Assembly: GCA_029219165.1 (NCBI GenBank)
Contig: JAQXSW010000012.1
Span: 1-64,000 of the forward strand
Reading direction: 5' to 3'
Origin: Oscillospiraceae bacterium
GTDB lineage: Bacteria > Bacillota > Clostridia > Oscillospirales > Acutalibacteraceae
Length of the DNA stretch: 64,000 nt
Shown: one piece after another, positions 16,339-25,815 of the stretch
Position numbering within the stretch: position 1 is the first letter of the stretch
Layout: the number at the start of each line of letters is the position of its first letter
The notes under the pieces: model-generated
What the model was told of the DNA's origin: nothing
What the model saw: the letters and a program-made list of their open reading frames with translations, nothing else
Databases searched by the model: none
Translations under genes and position numbers: made by a program

Positions 16339-17241
16339 ATGTCAAATTGGGATAAGGAATATATTTCTCTTTGCAAGAAAATTCTAAATACCGGTGTTGA
16401 AGTTGAAAATAGAACCGGAACAAACACAATTAAGGTACCTTCTCATCATTTCCATTTGGATTTGGGTGAGGAGTTCCCGGTTCTTACAACTAAACAACTT
16501 TTCTTTAAAGCAGCAACAATTGAAATGCTTTGGATTTACCAAGCACAGTCAAATGATGTACGCTGGCTTCAGGAACGTGGTGTAAAAATTTGGGATGAGT
16601 GGGAAATTGACGAGGATGGTTTTTGGCATGCCAGTCAAATGGTTCCTGACGGCAATGGAAATCTTGTCAAAACAGATGTAACTAAAGAGTTTGGCAAAGA
16701 GTGGGCACACACAATTGGCACTGCCTACGGATATATTGTAAACAAGTTCCAAATGACACAAAAGCTTATAAATACAATAAAAACTAATCCAAATGACAGA
16801 CGTATGGTAATGACACTTTGGCAGGATGACTATGTTCCAACAGCCGTTTTACCATCCTGTGTTTGGAGCAGTGAGTGGGATGTAACAGATGGAAAGCTTA
16901 ACGCATGGGTTCATCAAAGAAGCTGCGATGTACCTCTTGGTCTTCCTTTTAACGTAACTCAATATGCAATGCTTCTTAACCTCATTGCTCACTGCACCGG
17001 TCTTAAACCGGGTACACTTGATTGGAGCATTAAGGATGCTCACATCTATGTAAATCAAGTTGAAGGAATTAAAGAACAGATTAAAAGATTTGATGAGCAA
17101 GGAGATCTTCCTGCTCCAAAACTTTGGATTAATCCGGAAGTACGTGATTTCTTCCAAATAGACAATTCAAGAGAACTTAAAGATATTAGAATTGAAGGAT
17201 ATGAGCATATGGGCAAAATATCTTTCCCAATTGCTCAGTAA
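16339..17241 (+). CDS. thyA: thymidylate synthase
   Basis: 300 residues. It has the catalytic cysteine in VLPSCVWSSEWDV, the dUMP-binding HQRSCDVPLGLPFNVTQYA segment and the AHIYVNQVEGI strand of ThyA. It methylates dUMP to dTMP with methylenetetrahydrofolate. The residue after the catalytic cysteine is not the common histidine, as in some Firmicute ThyA proteins. AAAGGAGA precedes the start; the gene lies 12 bases after carB and 12 bases before folA, a natural pair since ThyA makes the dihydrofolate that FolA reduces. Confidence 0.94.
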   Translation: MSNWDKEYISLCKKILNTGVEVENRTGTNTIKVPSHHFHLDLGEEFPVLTTKQLFFKAATIEMLWIYQAQSNDVRWLQERGVKIWDEWEIDEDGFWHASQMVPDGNGNLVKTDVTKEFGKEWAHTIGTAYGYIVNKFQMTQKLINTIKTNPNDRRMVMTLWQDDYVPTAVLPSCVWSSEWDVTDGKLNAWVHQRSCDVPLGLPFNVTQYAMLLNLIAHCTGLKPGTLDWSIKDAHIYVNQVEGIKEQIKRFDEQGDLPAPKLWINPEVRDFFQIDNSRELKDIRIEGYEHMGKISFPIAQ

Positions 17242-17253
17242 GAGGAAACGTAA

Positions 17254-17730
17254 ATGATTTCATTAATTGCAAATGTTGGAAAAAATCTTGAACTTGGTAA
17301 GGGAAACGACCTTATTTTTTCAATTCCCGAGGATATGAAGTTTTTCCGCTCTACAACAAGTGGACATACTATCATTATGGGTAGAAAGACATTTGAATCG
17401 CTCGGTGGAGTTCTTCCAAAAAGACATCATGTTGTGCTTACAAAATCAGATTTTAAGTATGAGGGTGTAGAGGTTGTAAGTTCTTTGGAAGAAGTTCTGA
17501 AAAAATATAAAAATACAGATGAAGAGAACTTTGTAATTGGTGGTGGAGAAATATATAAGGCATTTCTTCCATACGCAGATAAAATGTATTTAACCGAGGT
17601 TAATGCAGAATGTAAAGATGCTGAAGTATTTTTTCCAAAATTTAACAAGGAAGAATGGGCAAGAACTGTAATTAACTCAATAGAACATGAAGGACTTACA
17701 GCTAGCATTGTGGAATACACAAGGAAGTAA
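17254..17730 (+). CDS. folA: dihydrofolate reductase
   Basis: 158 residues, the usual DHFR length. Motifs: ISLIANVGKNLELGKGNDL at the N-terminus, IPEDMKFFR with the folate-binding acidic residue, HTIIMGRKTFES for NADPH binding, and FVIGGGEIYKAFL. It regenerates tetrahydrofolate after ThyA. Downstream of thyA in the same operon. Confidence 0.95.
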   Translation: MISLIANVGKNLELGKGNDLIFSIPEDMKFFRSTTSGHTIIMGRKTFESLGGVLPKRHHVVLTKSDFKYEGVEVVSSLEEVLKKYKNTDEENFVIGGGEIYKAFLPYADKMYLTEVNAECKDAEVFFPKFNKEEWARTVINSIEHEGLTASIVEYTRK

Positions 17731-17735
17731 CTTAT

Positions 17736-18449
17736 ATGAGTAATGAAAATATACTTCATGAATATAGACTTTTCATGCCTGCGGATTTTAGAGAAGAGCA
17801 GGCATATCTTGAGCACAAGGAAAAGTCAGGCTGGATTTTTATCGGGGTAAAAAGGTACAGATACACATTTAAAAAAGGCGAACCTAAATCGGTTAAATAC
17901 ATTCGTGATTATAAAGAGGATGACATTTTTGTAGATGATTACACAGAAATGTATGAAAATGCAGGCTTTGAATTTATTTTCAGAACAGATGACAATTATT
18001 ATTTTAAAAAAACAGGTGAGTATTTTCCTGAAGAGCTTGAAGAATTCAGCACCTACTATGACCGAGCAAAATATTTTGGTGAACTGCACATGAAGAAAAT
18101 GTCCGACACATTCGTGATATTCCTGATTGCCCTTGCAGTTGCTTTGGGAAATACAATAGCCGGAACTTTTGCTTTCTCAAATATTGTGGATATTTTAATT
18201 TCGGTGTTTTCGTTAATTGCAATATTTTTGTCAGTTGCATGGCTGCTTTTATTATTCTTAAAATACCGTAAAATAATGGATATTAAACTCACTCCGGAAG
18301 AACTTCAGGAAAAGGAAGAGGAACGTTTGGAAGAGGAGAGAGAAAAAGAAATTAGAATTGAACCTTATGCAGGAGATGTTTCATCTTTTGGAGAATTTCC
18401 GGACACAAATCTTTCTTTTGAAGAAATACTAGAATCTAAAATAAAATGA
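17736..18449 (+). CDS. DUF2812 membrane protein
   Basis: 237 residues. The N-terminal 100 residues fit the DUF2812 family (YRLFMPADFREEQAYLEH, GWIFIGVKRYRYTFKKGEP, YTEMYENAGFEFI). Two membrane spans lie near residues 125-145 and 150-172, with an acidic, Glu-rich tail after them. In other Firmicutes DUF2812 proteins often accompany PadR-type regulators; none is seen here. The start lies 5 bases after folA, so it is probably translated from the same message. Function unknown. Confidence 0.82.
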   Translation: MSNENILHEYRLFMPADFREEQAYLEHKEKSGWIFIGVKRYRYTFKKGEPKSVKYIRDYKEDDIFVDDYTEMYENAGFEFIFRTDDNYYFKKTGEYFPEELEEFSTYYDRAKYFGELHMKKMSDTFVIFLIALAVALGNTIAGTFAFSNIVDILISVFSLIAIFLSVAWLLLLFLKYRKIMDIKLTPEELQEKEEERLEEEREKEIRIEPYAGDVSSFGEFPDTNLSFEEILESKIK

Positions 18450-18492
18450 TGCTATTATGTTGTATGTAATTTTTTAAGGAGAATGAGTAGAT

Positions 18493-19587
18493 ATGAAATT
18501 AGGAATTGTAGGACTTCCTAATGTGGGAAAGAGTACACTTTTTAATGCAATAACTAATGCAGGAGCGCAGTCGGCAAACTATCCGTTTTGTACCATTGAA
18601 CCAAATGTCGGTGTTGTTGCTGTACCTGATGAAAGACTGGACAAGCTTGTTGAGCTTTATAAGCCAAAGAGTGTTGTTCCTGCCAGTATTGAATTTGTAG
18701 ATATTGCAGGTCTTGTAAAAGGTGCTGCAAACGGTGAAGGTCTTGGAAACAAGTTCCTTTCACACATTAGAGAAGTAGATGCAATAGTACATGTAGTTCG
18801 TTGCTTTGAAAACTCCGATATTGTTCATGTTGAAGGATCTATTGATCCGTCTCGTGATATTGAAACAATTAATCTTGAACTTATCCTTTCAGATATGGAA
18901 GTATTGGACAAGAGAATTTTACGAGTTGAAAAGGCTATGAAGGGTGACAAGTCCCTTGCAAAGGAACTTGAAATTCTTAATAGATTTAAAGAAGCATTGG
19001 CAGAGGGTAAATGCGCTCGTACTGTTGAACTTACAGAGGATGAAGAGGCAATTTTAGTTGACTTTAACCTTCTTACATACAAGCCTGTTATTTATGCTTG
19101 TAACATGGGCGAGGATGACTTCGTAAATGGCATTGAGTCAAATGAACGCTACAAAGCGGTCAAGGCCATTGCAGATGCAGAGGGTTCAGAGACGCTTCCA
19201 ATTTGCGCAGAAATGGAAGCTGAAATTGCTGAACTTTCCAAAGAAGAAAAGGAAATGTTCCTGTCAGACCTTGGAATTGAAAAAGGTGGCCTTGACCTTT
19301 TAATTCAGCGTTCATACGACCTTTTAGGCCTTATGTCATTCCTTACAGCCGGTGAGCCTGAAGTCCGCGCATGGACAATTAAGAAGGGCACAAAGGCACC
19401 AAAGGCTGCGGGAAAAATCCACTCAGATATTGAGCGTGGATTTATCCGTGCCGAGGTTATTAATTACCAGCAACTCCTTGACTGCGGCTCACTTGCTGCG
19501 GCAAGAGACAAAGGCCTTGTTCGTTCTGAGGGAAAAGAGTATATTATGCAGGATGGAGACGTTGTTCTCTTCAGATTTAACGTATAA
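18493..19587 (+). CDS. ychF: ribosome-associated P-loop NTPase YchF
   Basis: 364 residues, the normal length. P-loop [15 protein letters not shown] (residues 6-20), switch region with the DIAGLVKGA motif, NMGE at the base-recognition position (NxxE in place of GTPase NKxD, typical of this ATP-preferring family), and a C-terminal TGS domain ([14 protein letters not shown]...[12 protein letters not shown]). It is a conserved translation-associated factor. AAGGAGAATGAG precedes ATG 18493; a terminator follows. Confidence 0.96.
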   Translation: MKLGIVGLPNVGKSTLFNAITNAGAQSANYPFCTIEPNVGVVAVPDERLDKLVELYKPKSVVPASIEFVDIAGLVKGAANGEGLGNKFLSHIREVDAIVHVVRCFENSDIVHVEGSIDPSRDIETINLELILSDMEVLDKRILRVEKAMKGDKSLAKELEILNRFKEALAEGKCARTVELTEDEEAILVDFNLLTYKPVIYACNMGEDDFVNGIESNERYKAVKAIADAEGSETLPICAEMEAEIAELSKEEKEMFLSDLGIEKGGLDLLIQRSYDLLGLMSFLTAGEPEVRAWTIKKGTKAPKAAGKIHSDIERGFIRAEVINYQQLLDCGSLAAARDKGLVRSEGKEYIMQDGDVVLFRFNV

Positions 19588-19607
19588 TTTTAAAAATATA
19601 TAAAATT

Positions 19608-19642
19608 AAGCGGGTTTACATGGTTTGTAAGCCCGCTTTTTT
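19608..19642 (+). terminator. terminator after ychF
   Basis: AAGCGGGtTTAC pairs with GTAAgCCCGCTT, followed by six T. Confidence 0.9.
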
Positions 19643-19724
19643 AAATTTATACAATATTTTTGCCGATAAAAGAAATGTATTATTGTATTTTGTTCCAAGA
19701 TAACTATTTTAGGAGGAAATTGTT

Positions 19725-22700
19725 ATGCACGGAAAATTTCTAAAAAAGGCAATTGCAGTAACACTTGCAATAGCACTTGTTTTGGGTGGATTACCTCTTA
19801 TGGCAGGACGCCTTATTTCGGCAATGGCTTCTACAAATGTTAGTACATATGAAGATTTACGTGACGCACTTGCAAGGGATTCCGGGGGAGTTCAAAAGGA
19901 AACGGTGGAAGTAACTCTTGCTGATGATATTACTGTTAATTCTACACTCTTTATAGATTCGTCATTAAAAGTTGTAATTGATGGTGATGGTCACACTATT
20001 ACGGTTGCAACTCCGGGTACTGATGAAGATGGCAGAATAGATGTTGCAGCTACAGCAACTACCCTTATTCAAGTGCTGGAGTCTAATACTGCTCAGGTTA
20101 CAATTAAGAATGCAACACTTATAGGTGGTCGTGGGTCTGCTTTTGTTAATGACTCAGGTGCAACTGCAACCTTGGAAAATGTTAATGTTACAAGAACAGC
20201 AGGAGAAAAAACAATCATAAATAAAAAAGCTGTGCTCGTACTTGACGGATGCAACATAAGCAGAAATATAGCAAACGATGCAGTAATTTCAAATGAGAAT
20301 GCTTTGAACCCGGATAATACTACACTTCAAATTAATAATTCTTATATTAATGAGAACAGAGCAAATATGGACATTATTCTCACACAGGGAAAGACTTCTG
20401 TTTCTTCCTCCACAATTGCCGGAAATATTGCTCAATATTACGTGTATAAAGATTTGTCAAGTGTTGTGGGTTCATCTTTCACTGAATCAGATGTTTCCGG
20501 TAACGTTTCAAAAGGTTTGTACTTTGAAAAACCTGCAAGTCTTCATAAGACTACTGTTTTATATAATCACGAATATGCAGATCTTGGTAATCTTGTGGAC
20601 ATTACGCTTTCAGATGATGCAAATACAGCCGAATTTATTCTTGATAATGTAAAATACGGGAATGCATTTAATATAGATAACGTTACAAACAGTGTAGGTG
20701 TGGAGCAGATTACTACACTTAATTCAACAAATATCTTTAAAAACTATTCAAATTTCCATGTTGTAGCTGCGGATGGTAAATATACAAGAAGTGTTATTCT
20801 CCCGACTATCTATAACGGCAAACATGTGCTTCCGGATGCCTTTGTTAATACAAAGAAGGTATATGTTGAGGCCGGAGAAAACGGCTCTGTTACAAATGGA
20901 AATATCTTTGGTAACGTACTTAAGATAAATGATCCTATTGTTGTTGCGGCAACTCCTGATTCAGGCTATGAATTCATGGATTGGATAGGTATTGACGGTA
21001 ATAATAACGCGGCAGTTAAATCAACAAATTCAAGCTTTTCATATAACGGCTCAGATGAGAGCTTCCTCCTTAAAGCTGAGTTTGCAAAGGCGTCAACCGC
21101 AACTGTTAAATTGTTTTTGAATGGATCGGCGTGGGGAAACCAGTCAATAACACTTAATAAATATGGTACTCCTGTTGCCACTCTGGCCGGTGGTACAGGT
21201 TCAAATCTGGGTGTATATACCGGTAGTGTTTATACAGGAAAATATGATGTTTATGTAAATGGAATAGACAGTGAAATAGATATTAATGTAACTGAAACAG
21301 GGGTAACACTTCCTGTCGAGTATGTATCGCTCGAATATGCACTTGATGGTGGCACCGGTACAGTGCCGAGCATTGCATACTATCCAAAGGGGACAGAGGT
21401 TTCCCTTGCAAGTGCCGGAGACCTTTCTAAGGACGGTTACAAATTTGCCGGTTGGATATATGATTTTGCCGGTGCTGCAAGTGTCTTTGAACCGGGCACA
21501 GTTATGGGATTAAACAATGGAACTGTCTTAAAACCATATTGGTCTCCACTTACTATTGATGCTGAAATAACAGTTAATACAGACGGTCAACCTGATAGTG
21601 GATTTGATGTATCACTTTACAATATCCAAACCGGCTTAACTTATAACCTTGCTTATTCAAACGGGGTTTATATGGGAGTTGTGGATAATGATTCATCATA
21701 CACATATCAAGTTAAAATTAATAACACTCCTGTAGGAACACCAATTAATTGTAATCAACTTCAAACCACCACTTTTGATCATTACAAATTAAAGTTCTAC
21801 GGTAACGGAAATACAGACGGACAATCTGAATATACAAGAAGAATTCTAAAGGATACAGATTTTGTTCTTCCAAACACTTTCTTTGAAAAGAAGGGTCATG
21901 AATTTGTGGCATGGAACGGAAATGTGGCAGGCAGCGGTTCTGACCACCTTGCCGGTGAAACGGTCACTGTTACCGGACCAAGAGATTTCTATGCTAAGTG
22001 GCAGGCAAAGACATATCAGGTAACTCTTGATGTGGATGGCGGGGACGCTCTTCCTGTTGCTGACAGAACAAGAATGGTTACATTTGGAGGTCAGTATGGA
22101 TCGCTCCCAACTCCTACAAGAACAGGATACAGATTCCTCTATTGGGTTGAGGGAAGTCAAATTGTAACCGGAACAACAAATGTTACAAAAGATTCCGACC
22201 ACACTCTTAAAGCTGTATGGACTCCAAATGAGTACACAATTTCTGTACCAAGTGGAGAGAGCATGAAGTTTACTCTGACACCGGATTCCGGTTCATACAC
22301 AGTAAATCATGGAACAAACTATGGATTTACAATTGAACCTATTGAAGGATTTTCAATTGACAATGCTGTTGTTTCATATGTTGAAACTGGTTCGGGCGAT
22401 GAACCAACTGTTATTTCCGGAACAAATGGACACTACGAAATTCCGGCTGTTGACAGTGACAAGACAATAATGGTTACAGGTGTGGCAGACTTGATTGCAC
22501 CAACAGGCTCAATTTCAATCAGAGAGAATAGATGGACAAGTTTCCTTAATACAATTTCGTTTGGTCTTTTCTATAAAGAGTCGCAAATAGTAACATTCAC
22601 GGCGGAGGACGTAGGTTCAGGGGTTGCAGGTATTTATTATTACAATGTTATGGCTCCTGACAGTCCATTAACGCTTGATGAAGTAATGGCTATTCCGGAT

Positions 22701-23840
22701 GATATGTGGACCTTACTTCAGGGTGCAAACAAAGTGGAAGTTTTAGCTCCTGAAAATGAAGTTGTTGTTTATGCAAAACTTGTAGACAATGCAGGAAATG
22801 TCGGATATATTTCATCTGACGGTGTGGTGCTTGACACAACGCCTCCTGAAATAACAGGTGCTGTGGATGGTGGAACTTATGATGGGCCACTTACACTTAC
22901 GGTTACAGATGCTCATTTGGATTATGTAACTGCAAACGGTGTTACACGTGCTCTTCAAGATGACGGTTCATTTTCAATTGCCGGACAGGCGGATCCTGTT
23001 GAAGTAATTGCTTATGATAAAGCCGGAAATATGACAAAGATTACAATCACTGTTAATATTTCTCAGAATGCACCAAGCGGTAACGTAACCGAGGAGTTTA
23101 AATCAGAGGGTGACACTCCGTCCACTCAACTGTCAACAGAGGAAAATTCCCTTGATAAAGCAGTTCTTTCAGATGCTGATAAGACAGCAATAAGTCAGGG
23201 TGAAGATATTAATATCAGAGTGGAAGTTAAGGATGAATCAGTGGTACCTGAAAGTGATAAGATCATTGTTTCAGATAATTCAGATGATAAAGTTGTCTTT
23301 AAGATTTTTGATATTTCCGTATTTAAGGACTATCTTATGAGGGGCACTTCTCAGCAGGTTACTCGTACAGACGGTGTGCTTACATTTGTCTTTGAAATTC
23401 CGGAAGAGTTAAGAGAAGCTCCGGAGGGTTATGAACGTACATTCTTCCTTGGAAGAGTACATGAAGGAGAATTCACTTGGCTTACTGACAAGGATACAAG
23501 CCTTGTAACATTGACAACTGATACTAATCTCTTCTCTACATACGTTTTGGCTTATAAGGACGCTCCAATAGTTCAAAATATTGAAGAAGAAAATGAAGGC
23601 GAATCTACAACTGCTGCTCCTGCAGGAGAAAGCACCACAGCGGGCGATTCAAACACAGGAACAAATACAGGCGCAGATACAAATGCAACCACCGGTAATG
23701 GCGAACAAGTTGCAAACACAGATAAGATTATTACAGGAGATAATGCTCCAATACTTCTTACTGCAGCACTGGTTGTATTTGGTGCTTCGGGTGCAATAAT
23801 ATTTGATAAGAAACGCAGAGGGGCTTCTAGGTCTAAATAA
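19725..23840 (+). CDS. large secreted surface protein with beta-helix and InlB-type repeats
   Basis: 1371 residues. A signal peptide spans about 1-34 (basic FLKK start, hydrophobic core, cut near SAMAS). Residues 40-330 look like a right-handed beta-helix (many N-x-T/V-x-I turns). Three Listeria-Bacteroides/InlB B-type repeats follow (about 535-605, 690-765 and 765-830), recognisable by G(Y/H)xFxxW and WxP or AKW ends, then Ig-like and bacterial-type segments. A Thr/Glu-rich stalk (about 1285-1325) leads to IITGD, a hydrophobic span and the basic tail DKKRRGASRSK, a sortase-like anchor of the xxTGD kind rather than LPxTG. Probably an adhesin or envelope structural protein. AGGAGGAAA precedes the start; it is monocistronic. 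Confidence 0.85.
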   Translation: MHGKFLKKAIAVTLAIALVLGGLPLMAGRLISAMASTNVSTYEDLRDALARDSGGVQKETVEVTLADDITVNSTLFIDSSLKVVIDGDGHTITVATPGTDEDGRIDVAATATTLIQVLESNTAQVTIKNATLIGGRGSAFVNDSGATATLENVNVTRTAGEKTIINKKAVLVLDGCNISRNIANDAVISNENALNPDNTTLQINNSYINENRANMDIILTQGKTSVSSSTIAGNIAQYYVYKDLSSVVGSSFTESDVSGNVSKGLYFEKPASLHKTTVLYNHEYADLGNLVDITLSDDANTAEFILDNVKYGNAFNIDNVTNSVGVEQITTLNSTNIFKNYSNFHVVAADGKYTRSVILPTIYNGKHVLPDAFVNTKKVYVEAGENGSVTNGNIFGNVLKINDPIVVAATPDSGYEFMDWIGIDGNNNAAVKSTNSSFSYNGSDESFLLKAEFAKASTATVKLFLNGSAWGNQSITLNKYGTPVATLAGGTGSNLGVYTGSVYTGKYDVYVNGIDSEIDINVTETGVTLPVEYVSLEYALDGGTGTVPSIAYYPKGTEVSLASAGDLSKDGYKFAGWIYDFAGAASVFEPGTVMGLNNGTVLKPYWSPLTIDAEITVNTDGQPDSGFDVSLYNIQTGLTYNLAYSNGVYMGVVDNDSSYTYQVKINNTPVGTPINCNQLQTTTFDHYKLKFYGNGNTDGQSEYTRRILKDTDFVLPNTFFEKKGHEFVAWNGNVAGSGSDHLAGETVTVTGPRDFYAKWQAKTYQVTLDVDGGDALPVADRTRMVTFGGQYGSLPTPTRTGYRFLYWVEGSQIVTGTTNVTKDSDHTLKAVWTPNEYTISVPSGESMKFTLTPDSGSYTVNHGTNYGFTIEPIEGFSIDNAVVSYVETGSGDEPTVISGTNGHYEIPAVDSDKTIMVTGVADLIAPTGSISIRENRWTSFLNTISFGLFYKESQIVTFTAEDVGSGVAGIYYYNVMAPDSPLTLDEVMAIPDDMWTLLQGANKVEVLAPENEVVVYAKLVDNAGNVGYISSDGVVLDTTPPEITGAVDGGTYDGPLTLTVTDAHLDYVTANGVTRALQDDGSFSIAGQADPVEVIAYDKAGNMTKITITVNISQNAPSGNVTEEFKSEGDTPSTQLSTEENSLDKAVLSDADKTAISQGEDINIRVEVKDESVVPESDKIIVSDNSDDKVVFKIFDISVFKDYLMRGTSQQVTRTDGVLTFVFEIPEELREAPEGYERTFFLGRVHEGEFTWLTDKDTSLVTLTTDTNLFSTYVLAYKDAPIVQNIEEENEGESTTAAPAGESTTAGDSNTGTNTGADTNATTGNGEQVANTDKIITGDNAPILLTAALVVFGASGAIIFDKKRRGASRSK

Positions 23841-23847
23841 AAATAGA

Positions 23848-23880
23848 AATGCCGAGTGATAATTTCACTCGGCATTTTTT
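23848..23880. terminator. bidirectional terminator, surface protein and rsmI
   Basis: AAATGCCGAGTGA and TTCACTCGGCATTT form a near-perfect stem with a four-base loop and a T-run; an A-rich 5' side serves the minus strand. The rsmI stop codon lies at its edge. Confidence 0.92.
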
Positions 23881-24706
23881 ACAGATTAGAAAGTTCTTTA
23901 TAAATGTCACTCTTTTTTATTCCGGTTTGTTTTGCAGCCATTTTTGAAGCGTCATTAACTGACATACCGGCACCCAGAAATTCCCTTGCAACAAGAACTG
24001 CGTCCTTTAGAGTCAGTTCATCTTTTTGCTCTTCTTTGGCGCCCTCAATAATAAGTACAAGCTCACCCTTAAGGTTGTTGGACGGATAGTCCTCTACGGC
24101 TTTCTGTAAGGTTGTTCTAATGACTTCCTCGTGGATTTTAGTTAACTCTCTTACAATGGCTATATTGCGGTCTCCAAACGTCTCAAGCATATCCCTTAGT
24201 GTTTGGGATAGTTTATGAGGAGCTTCATAGAAGATCATTGTTCTTTTTTCGGTTTTAACTTCATTTAGATGTTCGCGTCTTGATGGCTTGTTTACGCTCA
24301 GAAATCCTTCAAAGGTAAATCTTCCGGATTCCATACCTGAAATTGCAAGAGCAGTTGCAAAAGCGGTAGGGCCGGGAATGGAGACAACGGTAATACCGTT
24401 GTCATGACAGTCGTTTACAAGTTCCATACCGGGATCTGAAATGGCCGGCATACCGGCATCTGTTACAAGAACACAGTTTTCTCCGTTTATTATTCTGTTT
24501 ATTATTTCTTCACCTCTATGAAGCTTATTATGTTCATAATAGCTGATTAGAGGTTTCTTTATGTCAAAGTGGTTGAGTAGTTTTAAGGTAACTCGTGTGT
24601 CTTCAGCTGCAATGAAGTCACAGTTTTCAAGCGTTTCGATTGCTCTTTTGGAAAAATCCGAGAGGTTTCCAATAGGAGTACCTGTAACAAAAAGTTTTCC
24701 TGCCAT
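23879..24706 (-). CDS. rsmI: 16S rRNA (cytidine-1402-2'-O)-methyltransferase
   Basis: 275 residues, the usual RsmI length. The N-terminal TGTPIGNLSDFSKRAIETL and AAEDTRVTLKLLNHF motifs, VTDAGMPAISDPG and the VSIPGPTAFATALAISG loop are diagnostic of this tetrapyrrole-methylase-fold SAM enzyme. It 2'-O-methylates C1402 of 16S rRNA. Its ATG lies at the stop of the upstream methyltransferase gene, so the two RNA-modification genes are coupled. Confidence 0.95.
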   Translation of the reverse strand: MAGKLFVTGTPIGNLSDFSKRAIETLENCDFIAAEDTRVTLKLLNHFDIKKPLISYYEHNKLHRGEEIINRIINGENCVLVTDAGMPAISDPGMELVNDCHDNGITVVSIPGPTAFATALAISGMESGRFTFEGFLSVNKPSRREHLNEVKTEKRTMIFYEAPHKLSQTLRDMLETFGDRNIAIVRELTKIHEEVIRTTLQKAVEDYPSNNLKGELVLIIEGAKEEQKDELTLKDAVLVAREFLGAGMSVNDASKMAAKQTGIKKSDIYKELSNL

Positions 24707-25452
24707 TATGAGTTCCTTTCCGCATATTCGCCTATAATTCCGTCAAGTTCTTTTGAGTTGTTACCATTTTCATCTTGAATAATAAGAGGTGGCATGACGG
24801 TTAGGTGAGGCTTTGCGCCTTTTTTGCCTTCAATAAGGAATAGCCATGGGGCAGTGTCCGGTCTTTTCTGTACAAAGCGAATACGCTTTGGCTCAAGACC
24901 GTATTCACGCATGGCGCATATTACGTCACAAAGGCGCTCAGGCCTGTGGCACATACAGAATCTGCCACCGAAGTTAAGGAGTGTGGCACCGGCTTTAACA
25001 ACATCATTTATGGTGCACATTGTTTCGTGTCTTGCAATTTGGTCTGCGGTTGTTTCTGACATTATTCCGGTACCGGCTTCTTTATACGGCGGATTCATTG
25101 TGACAAGGTTAAAACTTCCTTTTGAAAGAACTTTTTCTATTTCTCTAAGGTCATGAAGTACAGGGTGAACATTGGAAGGAAAGCCTGACAGTTCAATGGA
25201 CTTTGTGAATTGATCAATGGCACGCTCTTGAATGTCCACACCGTATATGTCATTTTTTGCGCCGTCACGAAGCCACAAAAGCGGAATAATTCCACAGCCG
25301 GTGCCCATATCACATGCAATGTCCCTTGATTTTATACCGGAAAAATTAGCAAGGAGTATTGCATCTGTGCCAAATCCATGATCAGAAGAACAGAGAACAG
25401 ATACACCTTTTCCAAGGGTTTCCACGAATTCATCTACATTCATAAATTCCAT
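24706..25452 (-). CDS. tRNA1(Val) adenine-37 N6-methyltransferase-like protein
   Basis: 248 residues with a Rossmann SAM-binding motif DMGTGCGIIPLLW and the NPPY catalytic motif of N6-adenine methyltransferases (VTMNPPYKEAG). It belongs to the TrmN6/YfiC (YabB in Bacillus) family that modifies A37 of tRNA1(Val). In Bacillus the homologue also neighbours the rsmI gene, as here. A GGTGGTGAC-type ribosome binding site precedes the start. Confidence 0.87.
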   Translation of the reverse strand: MEFMNVDEFVETLGKGVSVLCSSDHGFGTDAILLANFSGIKSRDIACDMGTGCGIIPLLWLRDGAKNDIYGVDIQERAIDQFTKSIELSGFPSNVHPVLHDLREIEKVLSKGSFNLVTMNPPYKEAGTGIMSETTADQIARHETMCTINDVVKAGATLLNFGGRFCMCHRPERLCDVICAMREYGLEPKRIRFVQKRPDTAPWLFLIEGKKGAKPHLTVMPPLIIQDENGNNSKELDGIIGEYAERNS

Positions 25453-25489
25453 AATGTCACCACCTTTTTAAATACTAGAAAAGGATAAC

Positions 25490-25518
25490 AAAAAAGACTT
25501 GCAAAAAGCAAGTCTTTT
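25490..25518 (-). terminator. terminator after ferredoxin
   Basis: On the minus strand AAAAGACTTGC and GCAAGTCTTTT form an 11-base stem followed by TTTTTTG. Confidence 0.9.
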
Positions 25519-25541
25519 CCGTATGTAATAAGTAAAATTAA

Positions 25542-25709
25542 TTAGCCAGCAACAATAGCTTCTGTTGGGCATGTATCAGCGCAAGCACCACAGTCGATGC
25601 ATGTGTCTGGATCGATTGAGTAGATATCTCCTTCAGAGATAGCTCCTACTGGACAACCGTCTTTACATGAACCACAAGCTACGCAAGCGTCAGTAATTTT
25701 GTAAGCCAT
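25542..25709 (-). CDS. 2[4Fe-4S] clostridial-type ferredoxin
   Basis: 55 residues. Two C-x2-C-x2-C-x3-CP motifs, CVACGSCKDGCP (residues 9-20) and CIDCGACADTCP (37-48), bind two low-potential [4Fe-4S] clusters. The internal duplication and length are those of clostridial ferredoxin. AAGGAGGAG precedes ATG 25709 and a terminator follows, so it is an independent, probably abundant transcript. It would carry electrons for pyruvate:ferredoxin oxidoreductase, hydrogenase or similar enzymes. Confidence 0.96.
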   Translation of the reverse strand: MAYKITDACVACGSCKDGCPVGAISEGDIYSIDPDTCIDCGACADTCPTEAIVAG

Positions 25710-25815
25710 TCTAGTCTCCTCCTTAATAAATTAGGTAAGCATATTTTAATACACTATATTCCCATTTTCAATAGAAAATGATAATAAAATGCGAAATACA
25801 TTGTTTATTTTTTAA

